Source: Streptomyces sp. yr375
Lineage (GTDB): Bacteria; Actinomycetota; Actinomycetes; Streptomycetales; Streptomycetaceae
Reading direction: 5' to 3'
Assembly: GCF_900110755.1 (NCBI RefSeq)
Contig: NZ_FOFF01000032.1
Span: 33,094-97,093 of the forward strand
Length of the DNA: 64,000 bases
Shown: positions 1 through 8,782 of the stretch, one piece after another
Layout of the letters: each line of letters starts with the position of its first letter
How positions within the stretch are numbered: position 1 is the stretch's first letter
Position numbers and translations under genes: made by a program
Notes under the pieces: generated by a model
What the model was told of the DNA's origin: nothing
The model's database searches: none
What the model saw: only the letters and a program-made list of their open reading frames with translations

Positions 1-791
1 GCGATGCGCCGCCACTCCGGGGCCGCCGCCAGCGTCTTCAACTGGGCCGGGGTCAGGGGTGGTTCGGGGCGGCTGATTGGCTTCCCCTTCTCCGCCGCCG
101 AGTTCCACTCCATGACGCTCACATGCTGTCCGGCCCGGGTGACCAGGTCCGCGCCCCACGCCTTGGTGTCCGCACGGCGGTCGGGATACTCGTACCCCTG
201 GTAGACGGTGATCGCGGACCCGTCGGGCAGCAGCTCGGTCCTGCAACTGTCGAGGCCCGACTGCTCGCCGTCCGCGCACGGCAGTACGGCGGTGGCCGGA
301 TCGACCTTCCCCGCGTCGGCCGGGATCCGGCCCAGGCCCACGGAGACGGCCGCCTCGCCCTTGCCGTCGTCGTACACGCCCAGCGCGAGCGGCGGCAGCT
401 CGCCGTCGGTGCCGCGCGCCTCCGACGTGCTGAACTTCCCCTGGGGGAGCAGTTGTCGGAGCGTACGGATCATGTCGTCGCCGGTGAAGGAGGCGGCGAC
501 CGGCGTCGGTTCGGCGCTGCCGGGCACGGCGACGGAGGAGGGCCGCGGGCCGGGCGTACCGCCCCACGGCACCAGCAGCGCCCCGCCCACCCCCACGAGG
601 GCGAGGCTCGCCGCACCCCCCATGACGGCGGCCCGGCGCCGCCGCAACCGCAGCCGCTGCCCCCACGCCTGACCGGCGGCGGCGAGCGCGCCCCCCGGAC
701 TGTCGAAGGTGCCGCCGACGTGATGCAGGGCGGCGGAGAGCCGTTCCTCGAAGGGATCGCTGTGCTGATCGGGTGACTGGTCGCCGGGCAT
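1..791 (-). CDS. Single-pass membrane protein paired with an ECF sigma factor (partial)
   Basis: Reading frame from the ATG at 791 stays open to the left window edge, so the C-terminus is missing. The first ~50 residues are polar with a basic patch (RLRLRRRRAA), followed by one hydrophobic segment at about residues 56-76 and a secreted domain of about 190 residues with two visible Cys. This is the usual layout of the protein encoded after SigE-family ECF sigma factors in Streptomyces: short cytoplasmic part, one membrane helix, extracytoplasmic domain. It lies 74 bases downstream of the sigma gene on the same strand, so the two are probably one operon and the protein may act as regulator or sensor of that sigma. 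No zinc-binding HxxxCxxC motif is visible in the N-terminus, so a classical ZAS anti-sigma is unlikely. Confidence 0.7.
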   Translation of the reverse strand, partial: MPGDQSPDQHSDPFEERLSAALHHVGGTFDSPGGALAAAGQAWGQRLRLRRRRAAVMGGAASLALVGVGGALLVPWGGTPGPRPSSVAVPGSAEPTPVAASFTGDDMIRTLRQLLPQGKFSTSEARGTDGELPPLALGVYDDGKGEAAVSVGLGRIPADAGKVDPATAVLPCADGEQSGLDSCRTELLPDGSAITVYQGYEYPDRRADTKAWGADLVTRAGQHVSVMEWNSAAEKGKPISRPEPPLTPAQLKTLAAAPEWRRI

Positions 792-865
792 GGTGAACCA
801 CCGTTTCCGCGAGGTTGGATGAGTCGGTCGTGTGTGGGAGGTGGGAAGACAGGGGAGGCGGCGGC

Positions 866-1375
866 TCAGGGTCTGGCGTACTCGCTCATGTCCTCGCCGA
901 GCAGTTCCCGCAACCGGCCGAGCGCCCGTACGCACCGCGTTCGTACGGCCGCCGAGCTGGCGTTCATCGCCTCGGCGGTCTCCTCGACCGAGCGGTCCTC
1001 CCAGTACCGCAGGACCACGACGGCCCGGTCCTTGGCGGGCAGCCGGCCGAGGGCCTGCATCAGCGTCAGCCGCAGCGGGGTGTCGGTGCCGCGGCCGTCG
1101 GGCACGTCGGGGAACGAGTCCACGGCCTGCTCGCGGCTGCTGCGTCTGCGCTGGTGGGCGAGGAAGGTGCGGGTGAGGACGGTCTGCGCGTACCCGGCCG
1201 GGTTGTCGACCCGCGACACCCGCCCCCAGCGGACGTACAGCCTGCCGAGGGTCTCCTGCACCAGATCCTCGGCGAGGTGCGTGTCCCCGGCGGTGAGCAG
1301 ACACGCCGACCGGTACAGATGCCGGGCGCGCGCCGCCGCGAACTCGGCGTACTCGTCCGCGCGGACCTGCCTCAT
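866..1375 (-). CDS. SigE-family ECF RNA polymerase sigma factor
   Basis: 169-aa ECF sigma factor. Region 2 lies near residues 15-75 (HLAEDLVQETLGRLYVRW) and region 4 near 105-160 (LGRLPAKDRAVVVLRYWED, then an HTH ending VRTRCVRALGRLRELL). It would direct core RNA polymerase to a small regulon. The start ATG at 1375 is chosen because GGGGGAA sits about six bases upstream; an upstream extension to 1438 has no ribosome site and lies outside the family fold. The gene is followed on the same strand by a one-helix membrane protein. An inverted repeat at 1408-1420 lies in its presumed promoter. The physiological signal is unknown. Confidence 0.88.
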   Translation of the reverse strand: MRQVRADEYAEFAAARARHLYRSACLLTAGDTHLAEDLVQETLGRLYVRWGRVSRVDNPAGYAQTVLTRTFLAHQRRRSSREQAVDSFPDVPDGRGTDTPLRLTLMQALGRLPAKDRAVVVLRYWEDRSVEETAEAMNASSAAVRTRCVRALGRLRELLGEDMSEYARP

Positions 1376-1407
1376 GAGTGTTCCCCCGGTTTCGATTGCC
1401 CTGCTGC

Positions 1408-1420
1408 GTACGGTCCGTAC
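1408..1420. promoter_or_regulatory. 13-bp inverted repeat upstream of the sigma gene
   Basis: GTACGG-T-CCGTAC is a perfect 6+6 inverted repeat located 33 bases upstream of the sigma-factor start, in the expected promoter region. It may be an operator or an autoregulatory site. The rest of the 347-base gap between the sigma gene and the gene starting at 1723 shows no other ORF or clear hairpin to me. Confidence 0.3.
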
Positions 1421-1722
1421 TGTCCCTGCCGTCCTCACCTCATTGATGCGGTGAGTCGGGGAAATGTTTCAGGGTGGGATCAGGGTGGGACGGGAAGTGG
1501 GCGTCAAGAGGTCCGGTTGTGGAGGGCGGGTGGAGGGGGTGGGTGCGTAACCTGCCCCGGTTTGCCGTGACTTGCGTGATGAAGAGTTGCCTCGTCGTCA
1601 CGGAAAGCTGTTCTCCGGCCACAGGGGCGTGGATACAGTGCTGACGTAGTCACGCAATGAAGTCACCCCGGCGCACCGGAGTAACGCCGGTGGGCCGGAC
1701 CGCGGGAATCGGGGAGCTGCGC

Positions 1723-2640
1723 GTGCCAACTGCCATTGCCGTGACCGGAGCGGATCTGGCGCTGCCGCCCCAGGACGAGCGGACCCTGCCCGCCGCCGTC
1801 CTCGCCGACCTCGACCGGCAGCCGCTGGCGGAGGCCCTCGCCGCCGTCCAGAGCCTCGTCGAGCAGTACGGGCATGTGATCGTCGTGTACTCGCGGGCCG
1901 TGCCGGCCGCCGTGGAGCAGCGGCTGCACACCATCCGCTCGCTCCTGGAGAGCGACCGCATCGCGCTGTTCCGGCCCGAACTCCCGCCGCTCGCCGTCGC
2001 CGTCCTCGCCCGGCAGTTGCGGCAGCTCGCCTCCTGCGACCTCGGCCCCGGCGTGCTGGCCGCCGCGGGCCGGCTGCTCACCCACTATCTGCACGCGGGC
2101 GCGCTCCTCGGGTCCGTCGCCCGGCTCGACCGGGTTCCGGTCGTCGGGCTGAAGGCGCATGCCAGGTCGTGGGTTCCGGGTAGTCAGTTCGGTGTGCTGG
2201 CCCATCCGCAGGCGGACATGGTGAAGGCGGGTCCCGAAGTCGTGCTGCCAGGGCCCGAGTTCGGTACGTGGATGCTCGTCGCCCGGGGGCAGTTGCAGTC
2301 CGACTGGGTCACCGGCACCCTCGCCCCGGCCTGGAAGGCGCAGGGGCTGCGGGAGACGACGCTGCCCGCCGAGTCCGCCGAGTGGTGGGGCACCGGCCGG
2401 GTGATCGAGTTCTGCGGGTATCTGCCCGACCTGTCGGTCCTCTACCAACTGGTCACCTCCGTCCGGCAGAGCGTCTGCCATTGGTGCGGCATCGACGTCA
2501 TCGGCGACCGCTGCGTCTTCTGCTCCGCGACTCCGCCGTCCGCCGCCGAACTCACCGCGCAGCCAGCCCAGTTGGCTCGACAGGGCCGCCAGGGCCGCCC
2601 GGACCGAGGTGCTGCCCGCGCGCTCACCACGGGCGACTGA
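1723..2640 (+). CDS. Conserved hypothetical protein with C-terminal zinc ribbon, head of the Tad locus
   Basis: 305-aa soluble protein of no family I can name. The N-terminal two thirds is Ala/Leu-rich alpha/beta sequence. Near the C-terminus CHWCGIDVIGDRCVFC gives two CxxC knuckles ten residues apart, a likely zinc ribbon, followed by a polar tail. GTG at 1723 is preferred over the upstream ATG at 1657 because GGGGAG stands six bases before it. The gene ends 49 bases before the CpaB-like gene and is on the same strand as the whole pilus cluster, so it is probably co-transcribed. A role in pilus assembly is inferred only from position. Confidence 0.65.
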   Translation: MPTAIAVTGADLALPPQDERTLPAAVLADLDRQPLAEALAAVQSLVEQYGHVIVVYSRAVPAAVEQRLHTIRSLLESDRIALFRPELPPLAVAVLARQLRQLASCDLGPGVLAAAGRLLTHYLHAGALLGSVARLDRVPVVGLKAHARSWVPGSQFGVLAHPQADMVKAGPEVVLPGPEFGTWMLVARGQLQSDWVTGTLAPAWKAQGLRETTLPAESAEWWGTGRVIEFCGYLPDLSVLYQLVTSVRQSVCHWCGIDVIGDRCVFCSATPPSAAELTAQPAQLARQGRQGRPDRGAARALTTGD

Positions 2641-2689
2641 ACCAGCGTCACCGACCCGACCCCCGACCCCCGACGAGGTTGTACGGCTC

Positions 2690-3397
2690 ATGAACTCCCG
2701 TCAGCGCCGCGGCGTGATCCTCCTGCTCCTGTCGGTGTTGTGCGCCCTCGGCGCCTTCGCCGGCGTCCTCTCCGTCATCGACGACGTGAAGTCCAAGGTC
2801 GGCCCCGAGGTCACCGCGTACGAGCTGCGCTCCGACGTGGCGCCCTACACCACCCTGAACGCGGGCCAGTTCAAGAAGATCGAGATGCCGCAGCGCTGGC
2901 TGTCCCAGAACGCCGTCACCGATCTCGCCGCCCTCCGCGGCAAGATCGCCGTGACGACCCTCAAGAAGGGCTCCCTGCTGCAGAGCGACATGATCGTCGA
3001 CCAGCCCGCCCTGCGGCCGGGGCAGCAGGAGGTCGCCATCATGATCGACGCGGCCACCGGCGTGGCCGGCAAGATCACCCCGGGCTCGTCCGTCAACGTG
3101 TACGCCACCTTCGAGGGCGCCCGGGAGAGCGACCCCGACCAGTCGAAGATCATCGTCACCAACGCCCGGGTCCTCGACGTCGGCGAACTGACCCCGCTCG
3201 AACCCGATTCGAGCAACCGGACCCGGTCCGCGACCGAGGCCGTCCCCATCACCTTCGCGCTGTCCACCCTCGACGCCCAGCGCATCACCTACGCCGAGTC
3301 GTTCGCCAAGCGCGTCCGCCTCGCCCTCGTCGCACCCGGCGGCGCCACCACGGTCCCCGACCAGGACCGTACGTACGAACTCACCACGGACAAGTGA
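2690..3397 (+). CDS. cpaB: CpaB/RcpC-like SAF-domain pilus assembly protein
   Basis: 235-aa protein with one N-terminal membrane helix (residues about 8-28) and an extracytoplasmic SAF-type beta-clip domain, starting with VTAYELRSDVAPYTTLNAGQ and continuing through the AALRGKIAVTTLKKGSLL segment typical of CpaB proteins. In Gram-negative Tad systems CpaB helps the secretin; no secretin is expected here, so it may contact peptidoglycan or the pilus base. The start at 2690 has GAGG upstream; an in-frame extension to 2609 overlaps the previous gene. TadZ follows 13 bases downstream. Confidence 0.85.
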   Translation: MNSRQRRGVILLLLSVLCALGAFAGVLSVIDDVKSKVGPEVTAYELRSDVAPYTTLNAGQFKKIEMPQRWLSQNAVTDLAALRGKIAVTTLKKGSLLQSDMIVDQPALRPGQQEVAIMIDAATGVAGKITPGSSVNVYATFEGARESDPDQSKIIVTNARVLDVGELTPLEPDSSNRTRSATEAVPITFALSTLDAQRITYAESFAKRVRLALVAPGGATTVPDQDRTYELTTDK

Positions 3398-3410
3398 GAG
3401 GCCGCCGCTC

Positions 3411-4703
3411 ATGCCCACGAGGATCCTCCCGGCCGTCGGCGACGCGGACGCGGTCCGTTCCCTCACCACCCTGCTCAGCCAGCTCCCGGACGCCGAACCG
3501 CTCGCCCCGGTCACCGACTCCACCCAACTCGTCGACACCCTCGCGCGGCTGGCCGCCGAGTCGGTCGACGAACTGCCCGAGGTCGTCGTCGTCCACGAAC
3601 GCATCGGCCCCGTACCGGCGTTGGAGCTGGTCCGCGAGGTCGCCCTGCGCTTCCCGGCGGTCGGCGTCATCCTCGTCACCACCGACATCGGCCCCGGCCT
3701 CTTCGCCGCCGCCATGGACTCCGGCGCCCGCGGCCTGGTCACCCTGCCGCTGGGCTACGAGGATCTCGCCGGCCGCGTCCAGGCCGTCGCCCAGTGGTCG
3801 GTCGGCGTACGACGCCATCTCGGCCACGGCGCCGACGTGTTCACCGGCGTCGGCGGCACCGTCGTCACCGTCAGCGGCGCGAAGGGGGGCGTGGGCGCGA
3901 CTCTCACGGCCGTCCAACTCGCCCTCGCCGCCCAGGCGTCGGGCCGCCCCACCGCGCTCGTCGACCTCGACCTCCAGGCCGGCGACATCGCCTCCTACCT
4001 GGACGTCCAGTTCCGCCGCTCGGTCGTCGACCTCGCCGCCATCGCCGACATCTCGCCCCGCATCCTCGCCGAGGCCGTCTTCCGCCACGACACCGGCGTG
4101 GCCCTGCTGCTCGCCCCCGGCGAGGGCGAACGCGGCGAGGAGGTCACCGACCGCGCCGCCCGCCAGATCCTCAGCGCCCTGCGCGCCCGCTACGAGGTGG
4201 TCGTCGTCGACTGCGGCGCGCAGCTCAGCGGGGCCGGTGCGGCGGCGGTGGAGATGGCCGACCGTGCCCTGCTGGTCACCACCCCCGACGTCGTCGCCGT
4301 CCGCGGCGCGAAACGCACCGTCCGCATGTGGGACCGGCTGCAGATCCGCAAGGCCGAGGAGACGACCGTCGTCGTCAACCGGCACAGCCGCGCCACCGAG
4401 ATCCAGCCCCCGCTGATCCAGAAGATCACCGGCACGGCCATCGCCGCGACCACGGTCCCCGCCAACTTCAAGGAACTCCAGGCCGCCGTGGACGCCGGCC
4501 GCGTCCACGCCCTCGACGGCAAGGGCACCGTCCGCCAGGCCCTGTGGGCGCTCGCCGCCGAACTGGGGCTGGTCAAGGCACCTGAGGGCGCGGCGGCGCG
4601 CCGGGGCGGGGGCCGGGCCCGGAGCGGCGGACGCGCCCGGGGCAGGGACGAGGCCCAGGCGGGGGACCGGTCCACGGTCGGGTTCCGGCGGCGGCGGGAG
4701 TGA
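3411..4703 (+). CDS. tadZ: TadZ/CpaE-type ParA-like ATPase
   Basis: 430-aa protein. Residues about 1-130 resemble a receiver-like domain, as in CpaE/TadZ. Residues about 150-380 are a MinD/ParA ATPase with the deviant Walker A SGAKGGVGAT (lysine near residue 158) and a Walker A' region VDLDLQAGDI. The last ~45 residues are a basic Arg/Gly-rich tail. Family members place the Tad machine at a site in the cell; homologues in actinobacteria are also annotated as septum-site (Ssd) proteins. Its stop overlaps the next gene's GTG start by four bases (GTGA), indicating translational coupling. Confidence 0.9.
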   Translation: MPTRILPAVGDADAVRSLTTLLSQLPDAEPLAPVTDSTQLVDTLARLAAESVDELPEVVVVHERIGPVPALELVREVALRFPAVGVILVTTDIGPGLFAAAMDSGARGLVTLPLGYEDLAGRVQAVAQWSVGVRRHLGHGADVFTGVGGTVVTVSGAKGGVGATLTAVQLALAAQASGRPTALVDLDLQAGDIASYLDVQFRRSVVDLAAIADISPRILAEAVFRHDTGVALLLAPGEGERGEEVTDRAARQILSALRARYEVVVVDCGAQLSGAGAAAVEMADRALLVTTPDVVAVRGAKRTVRMWDRLQIRKAEETTVVVNRHSRATEIQPPLIQKITGTAIAATTVPANFKELQAAVDAGRVHALDGKGTVRQALWALAAELGLVKAPEGAAARRGGGRARSGGRARGRDEAQAGDRSTVGFRRRRE

Positions 4704-4760
4704 GGGCCGTGAGACGTGTGAGGCACGTGAGACGTCTGAGGCACGTGAGGTGCGTGAGGA
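4700..4760 (+). repeat. Imperfect tandem repeat at the 5' end of the TadE gene
   Basis: About 60 bases contain repeated GTGAGACGT and GTGAGGCAC-like units, offset by nine bases. They encode a basic VRRVRHVRRLRHVRCVR stretch and offer up to six in-frame GTG start codons just after the TadZ stop codon. Confidence 0.6.
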
Positions 4761-5149
4761 GCTCAAAGGGGGGTCGGTTCACGACGGACCGGGGCCAGGT
4801 CACCATCGAACTCCTCGGTATGACACCGCTGATCATCGTGACCCTGGTGGTGGTGTGGCAGTTCGTTCTCGTGGGGTACACGTTCACGCTCGCGGGGAAT
4901 GCTGCCGACGAGGCGGTGCGGGCGGGGACGGCGGTGCCCGCGGGGGAGCGGCCCGGGGTCTGCCAACAGGCGGGCCTGGACAAGCTGGGGGACGCGTGGA
5001 AGGGGAACGCCGAGGTGGACTGCGGCGGCAGCGGCTATGTGACGGCCGACGTCACCCTGCACGTCCCCGTCCTCTTCCCGGGCCTCATCGACTTCCCGTT
5101 CCCGGTGCACGGCCACGCGGGCGCAGTCGAGGAAGAGGACGGCGACTGA
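4700..5149 (+). CDS. TadE-family pseudopilin
   Basis: Up to 149 aa. The prepilin-like signature DRGQVTIELLG precedes a membrane helix at about residues 42-66; cleavage after the Gly would leave Glu at +5, as in Flp/TadE proteins. The mature part has three Cys and a V-L-F-P-G-L-I-D-F-P-F-P segment near the end. The first ~22 codons are a run of the imperfect repeat GTGAGRCGT/GTGAGGCAC (encoding VRRVRHVRRLRHV), which supplies several in-frame GTG codons, so the true start is uncertain; the 4700 start overlaps the TadZ stop. Probable minor pilin priming or capping the pilus. Confidence 0.82.
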   Translation: MRAVRRVRHVRRLRHVRCVRSSKGGRFTTDRGQVTIELLGMTPLIIVTLVVVWQFVLVGYTFTLAGNAADEAVRAGTAVPAGERPGVCQQAGLDKLGDAWKGNAEVDCGGSGYVTADVTLHVPVLFPGLIDFPFPVHGHAGAVEEEDGD

Positions 5150-5150
5150 G

Positions 5151-5507
5151 ATGGCGCACCGACGTCCTCGAAGGCGCGACCAGGGTCAAGTCGCCCTGGA
5201 GTACCTGGGGTTCGTGCCGCTTCTGCTGCTGGTCGCGCTGGCCGCCGTACAGCTCGGCCTGATCGCCTACGCCGCCCAGCAGGCGGGGACGGCGGCCCGG
5301 ACGGGGGCGCGCAGCGCGGCGCTCCGCGAGGACTACCAGGGGGACTGCCAACGGGCGGCGAGCAGTTGGCTGAACGCGAGTTGCGAGCCCGCGTACGTCG
5401 GCGACGACGTCCGGGTCACCTCCACCGTCACCATCCCGTCCGTCATCCCCGGCATCGGCGACTTCGGCCAGGCCCACAAGACGGCCACCATGCCACTCGA
5501 CCACTGA
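5151..5507 (+). CDS. TadE-like pseudopilin
   Basis: 118-aa protein with a short basic N-terminus, processing-type motif DQGQVALEYLG (Glu and Tyr at +5 and +6 after the Gly, as in Flp pilins), a membrane helix at about residues 20-42 and a short extracytoplasmic domain with two Cys. It starts one base after the stop of the preceding TadE gene, so the two minor pilins are probably translated together. Likely substrate of a prepilin peptidase, which is not encoded in this window. Confidence 0.82.
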   Translation: MAHRRPRRRDQGQVALEYLGFVPLLLLVALAAVQLGLIAYAAQQAGTAARTGARSAALREDYQGDCQRAASSWLNASCEPAYVGDDVRVTSTVTIPSVIPGIGDFGQAHKTATMPLDH

Positions 5508-5538
5508 AGCCCATGAAGTCCATGAGGAGGCACCGGAG

Positions 5539-6876
5539 ATGAGTCTGCGGGCCCGCATCACCTCCCCCGAGGAGAACGGCGGCCGGGGCGAGGACGGCCA
5601 CCTGGTCTGCTCCTACCGGACCAAACTGCTGGAGGAGATCGACCTCGCCGAGATGAGTTCGCTGGCGGCGGCCGAGCGCCGGGCCCGGCTGGAACGGGTG
5701 CTGGGGCACATCATCAGCCGCGAGGGCCCGGTGCTGTCGACGACGGAGCGCTCGCAGTTGATCCGCCGGGTCGTCGACGAGGCGCTGGGCCTCGGCATCC
5801 TGGAACCGCTGCTGGAGGACGCGTCGATCACCGAGATCATGGTGAACGGCCCCGACACGATCTTCGTCGAGCGAGGCGGCCGGGTCGAACAACTCCCGCT
5901 CCGCTTCGCGTCGAACGACCAGTTGATGCAGACGATCGAACGCATCGTCTCGACGGTCAACCGCCGCGTCGACGAGACGAACCCGATGGTCGACGCCAGG
6001 CTCCCCTCGGGCGAGCGGGTCAACGTGATCATCCCGCCGCTGTCGCTCACCGGCCCCATCCTCACCATCCGCCGCTTCCCACGCTCCTTCACCCTGCACG
6101 AGCTGATGGGCTTCGGCTCGCTGGACGAGCAGATGCTGTACCTGCTGGCGGGCCTGGTGCAGGCGAAGTTCAACGTGATCGTCTCGGGCGCGACCGGCAC
6201 CGGCAAGACGACGCTCCTCAACGCCCTCTCCGGTCTGATCCCGGACGGTGAACGCATCATCACCATCGAGGACTCGGCGGAACTCCAGCTCCAGCAGTCC
6301 CACGTGATCCGCCTGGAGTCGCGGCCCCCGAACGTGGAGGGCAACGGCCGCATCACCATCCGGGACCTGGTCCGCAACTCCCTGCGGATGCGCCCGGACC
6401 GGATCGTGGTCGGCGAGGTCCGCGGCGGCGAGTCGCTCGACATGCTCCAGGCCATGTCGACCGGCCACGACGGCTCCCTCGCCACGGTCCACGCCAACAG
6501 CGCCGAGGACGCCCTGATGCGGTTGCAGACCCTCGCCTCCATGTCGGACGTCGAGATCCCGTTCGTCGCCCTGCACGACCAGATCAACAGCGCCGTGGAC
6601 GTCGTCGTCCAGCTCACCCGGTTCGCCGACGGCGCGCGCCGCATCACCGAGATCGCCCTGCTCGACAGCCACGGCGGCGAGCCGTACCGGCTGGCGACGA
6701 TCGCCCGCTTCAACGCCCGCCCGATGACCGCCGACGGCCGCATCCACGGCGCTTTCGAGTACTTCCCGCTGCCGCGCCGCACCGCCGACCGGCTCTACAT
6801 GGCGAGCCAGCCGATACCGCAGGCGTTCGGGGTGGCGCGCGACGCCCTCGAACTGACGACAAGGGAAGCCCGATAG
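5539..6876 (+). CDS. tadA: TadA/CpaF secretion motor ATPase
   Basis: 445-aa type II/IV secretion ATPase that powers pilus extrusion from the cytoplasmic face. Visible landmarks: N-terminal domain with ITEIMVNGPDTIFVERGG, Walker A GATGTGKTT at residues 217-225, Asp box TIEDSAELQL, the Walker B-type DRIVVGEVRGGE and the His-box GHDGSLATVHANSAEDAL. Length and motifs are complete. GGAGG precedes the ATG by about nine bases. It sits between the pseudopilins and the TadB/TadC platform genes, the normal Tad order. Confidence 0.95.
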   Translation: MSLRARITSPEENGGRGEDGHLVCSYRTKLLEEIDLAEMSSLAAAERRARLERVLGHIISREGPVLSTTERSQLIRRVVDEALGLGILEPLLEDASITEIMVNGPDTIFVERGGRVEQLPLRFASNDQLMQTIERIVSTVNRRVDETNPMVDARLPSGERVNVIIPPLSLTGPILTIRRFPRSFTLHELMGFGSLDEQMLYLLAGLVQAKFNVIVSGATGTGKTTLLNALSGLIPDGERIITIEDSAELQLQQSHVIRLESRPPNVEGNGRITIRDLVRNSLRMRPDRIVVGEVRGGESLDMLQAMSTGHDGSLATVHANSAEDALMRLQTLASMSDVEIPFVALHDQINSAVDVVVQLTRFADGARRITEIALLDSHGGEPYRLATIARFNARPMTADGRIHGAFEYFPLPRRTADRLYMASQPIPQAFGVARDALELTTREAR

Positions 6877-6881
6877 CAGTC

Positions 6882-7853
6882 ATGGACATAGCAGTCATGG
6901 ACATGGATATGGACCTCGACGAGCTCATCACCCTCACCACCGGCGTGGCCCTGCTGACCTGCACGCTGGCCGTCGCCGGACTGCACAGCTACGCCAAGGG
7001 CCGGGCCCAGCGCGCGGAGCTGGTGGAACGCCTCTCCTACACCGGCCAGCTCCCGGGCGCCGGACGCCGACGCCGCTTCCGCGCCCTGGACCGCCGACTG
7101 CGCCGGACGACGACCGGCCGCAAGCTGGAACTGAAACTGGCGGCGACCGGACTGGACGTGACGCCGGGCGAGTTCCTCGTCGCCATGCTGGCGACGGTGG
7201 CCGGGCTGTGGCTGATCGGCGAGGCCACCCTGGCCCCCTTCTTCGGCCCGATCGCCGGGCTGCTGGGCGTCTGGGCGGCCCTTCAGTTCCTCAACTGGCA
7301 ACGCCAGAAACGTATCGAGAGGTTCATCAACCAACTCCCCGAACTGGCCCGCATCCTGGCCAACGCCACCCACGCGGGCCTCGCGCTGCGCACCGCGGTC
7401 GGCATGGCGGCTGAGGAGCTGGAAGCTCCAGCGGGCGAGGAACTGGCCAAGGTCGCCAACCAGTTGGCGGTCGGCCACTCCATGGACGACGCCCTGGGCG
7501 AACTCGCCGACCGCCTACCGTCCCGCGAACTCGTCGTCCTCGTCACCACGTTGGTGCTGTCGAACCGGGCGGGCGGCCAAGTCGTAGGGGCATTGCGGAA
7601 CTTGACGGAGACGCTGGAGGAACGCAAGGAGACCCGACGGGAGGTGCGGACACAGTTGTCCCAGGTGAACATGACCTCGTACGCCGTACCGGCGCTGGGG
7701 GTCGGGGCGTTGTTCCTCATGGACAGCGTCGAGGGCGGCACGCTGGAGCGCATGACGGGCTCGACCGTCGGCCAGGCCTGCGTGATCATCGCGTTCGGCC
7801 TGTACGCGGTCGGCTTCGTCCTCATCCGCCGCATGTCCCGAATCGACGTCTGA
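6882..7853 (+). CDS. tadB: TadB inner-membrane platform protein
   Basis: 323-aa GspF/T2SSF-type membrane protein. Membrane segments are visible near residues 14-30, 98-130, 262-280 and 293-312, with the cytoplasmic T2SSF domain between (LPELARILANATHAGLALRTAV). It forms the assembly platform with TadC. The first codons are a short repeat (ATGGACATAGCAGTC then ATGGACATGGATATG) giving four possible ATG starts, so the exact start is uncertain by up to six codons. It begins five bases after tadA. Confidence 0.9.
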   Translation: MDIAVMDMDMDLDELITLTTGVALLTCTLAVAGLHSYAKGRAQRAELVERLSYTGQLPGAGRRRRFRALDRRLRRTTTGRKLELKLAATGLDVTPGEFLVAMLATVAGLWLIGEATLAPFFGPIAGLLGVWAALQFLNWQRQKRIERFINQLPELARILANATHAGLALRTAVGMAAEELEAPAGEELAKVANQLAVGHSMDDALGELADRLPSRELVVLVTTLVLSNRAGGQVVGALRNLTETLEERKETRREVRTQLSQVNMTSYAVPALGVGALFLMDSVEGGTLERMTGSTVGQACVIIAFGLYAVGFVLIRRMSRIDV

Positions 7854-7872
7854 GCAGGAGGTGACGTAGCGG

Positions 7873-8760
7873 ATGGAACTGTTGCTCGCACTCACCGTGG
7901 GGATCGCCGTCTGGGGCATGTTCGCCGGTGTCCGCATGTACCGGGCCGACGTGAAACTGCCCAGCGACCTCGCGCTCGCCCTGGAGGTCGGGGCCACCCG
8001 CACCAGCGCCGTGGGCTCGGTCATCGACCGCCTCGGCATGCGGTACGCCCCCGCCGTCCTGCGCCTGATGGGCCCCAAGCAGGTCACCCGCTACCGCCGC
8101 CGGATCGACCTCGCGGGCAACCCCGGCGGCCTGACCATCGACCGGTACGCGGCCCGGCGCGCCGTCTACGGCGGGATCGGCGCCCTCGGCGCGTTCGCCG
8201 CGCTGCTCCAGGGCAGCTACTTCATCGCGCTCATGATGCTCGCGTTCGGCGCGTTCTGGTCCGAGGTCGGCATCTGGTCCGCGATCCGGGTCCGCAAGGA
8301 CGCCATCGAACGCACCCTGCCGGACTTCCTCGACGTCCTCGCCGTCGTCGTGAGCGCGGGCCTCGGCTTCCGCCAGGCCCTCGACCGGGTGGCGTCCCGG
8401 TACGAGGGCCCGTGGGCGGACGAGATCCGCATCACCCTCCGTCAGATGGACCTCGGCGTGAGCCGCCGCGAGGCATTCCAGGAACTGCGCCGCCGCAACG
8501 ACTCCGAGCAGGTCGCCATGTTCGTCACCGCGCTCCAGCAGGGCGAGGAACTGGGCGCGCCGATCGTCGACACGCTCGTCGCCATCGCCAAGGACATGCG
8601 CCGCACGGACGCGCAGAACGCCCGCCGCAAGGCCGCCCGCGCCGTCCCCAAGGCCACCCTGATGATCACAACGTTCATGGTCCCGGCCACCATGCTCCTC
8701 CTGGGCGCGGGCATGCTCCTCGGCTCCGGCACCGACTTCAGCTCGATCACGGGCGACTAG
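7873..8760 (+). CDS. tadC: TadC inner-membrane platform protein
   Basis: 295-aa T2SSF-family protein with an N-terminal helix, a hydrophobic pair around residues 100-135, the T2SSF domain (LPDFLDVLAVVVSAGLGFRQAL) and C-terminal helix MLLLGAGMLLG. It partners TadB in the platform around TadA. AGGAGG lies 11 bases upstream of the ATG. A histidine-kinase gene follows after 22 bases, so the operon appears to run on. Confidence 0.9.
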   Translation: MELLLALTVGIAVWGMFAGVRMYRADVKLPSDLALALEVGATRTSAVGSVIDRLGMRYAPAVLRLMGPKQVTRYRRRIDLAGNPGGLTIDRYAARRAVYGGIGALGAFAALLQGSYFIALMMLAFGAFWSEVGIWSAIRVRKDAIERTLPDFLDVLAVVVSAGLGFRQALDRVASRYEGPWADEIRITLRQMDLGVSRREAFQELRRRNDSEQVAMFVTALQQGEELGAPIVDTLVAIAKDMRRTDAQNARRKAARAVPKATLMITTFMVPATMLLLGAGMLLGSGTDFSSITGD

Positions 8761-8782
8761 GGCCAGGACAGGACAAACGGTC

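Noticed and set aside
2740..4416. 558-codon Arg/Pro-rich frame over cpaB and tadZ
   Set aside because: Out-of-frame shadow; composition is Arg/Pro/Ser repeats from GC-rich third positions.
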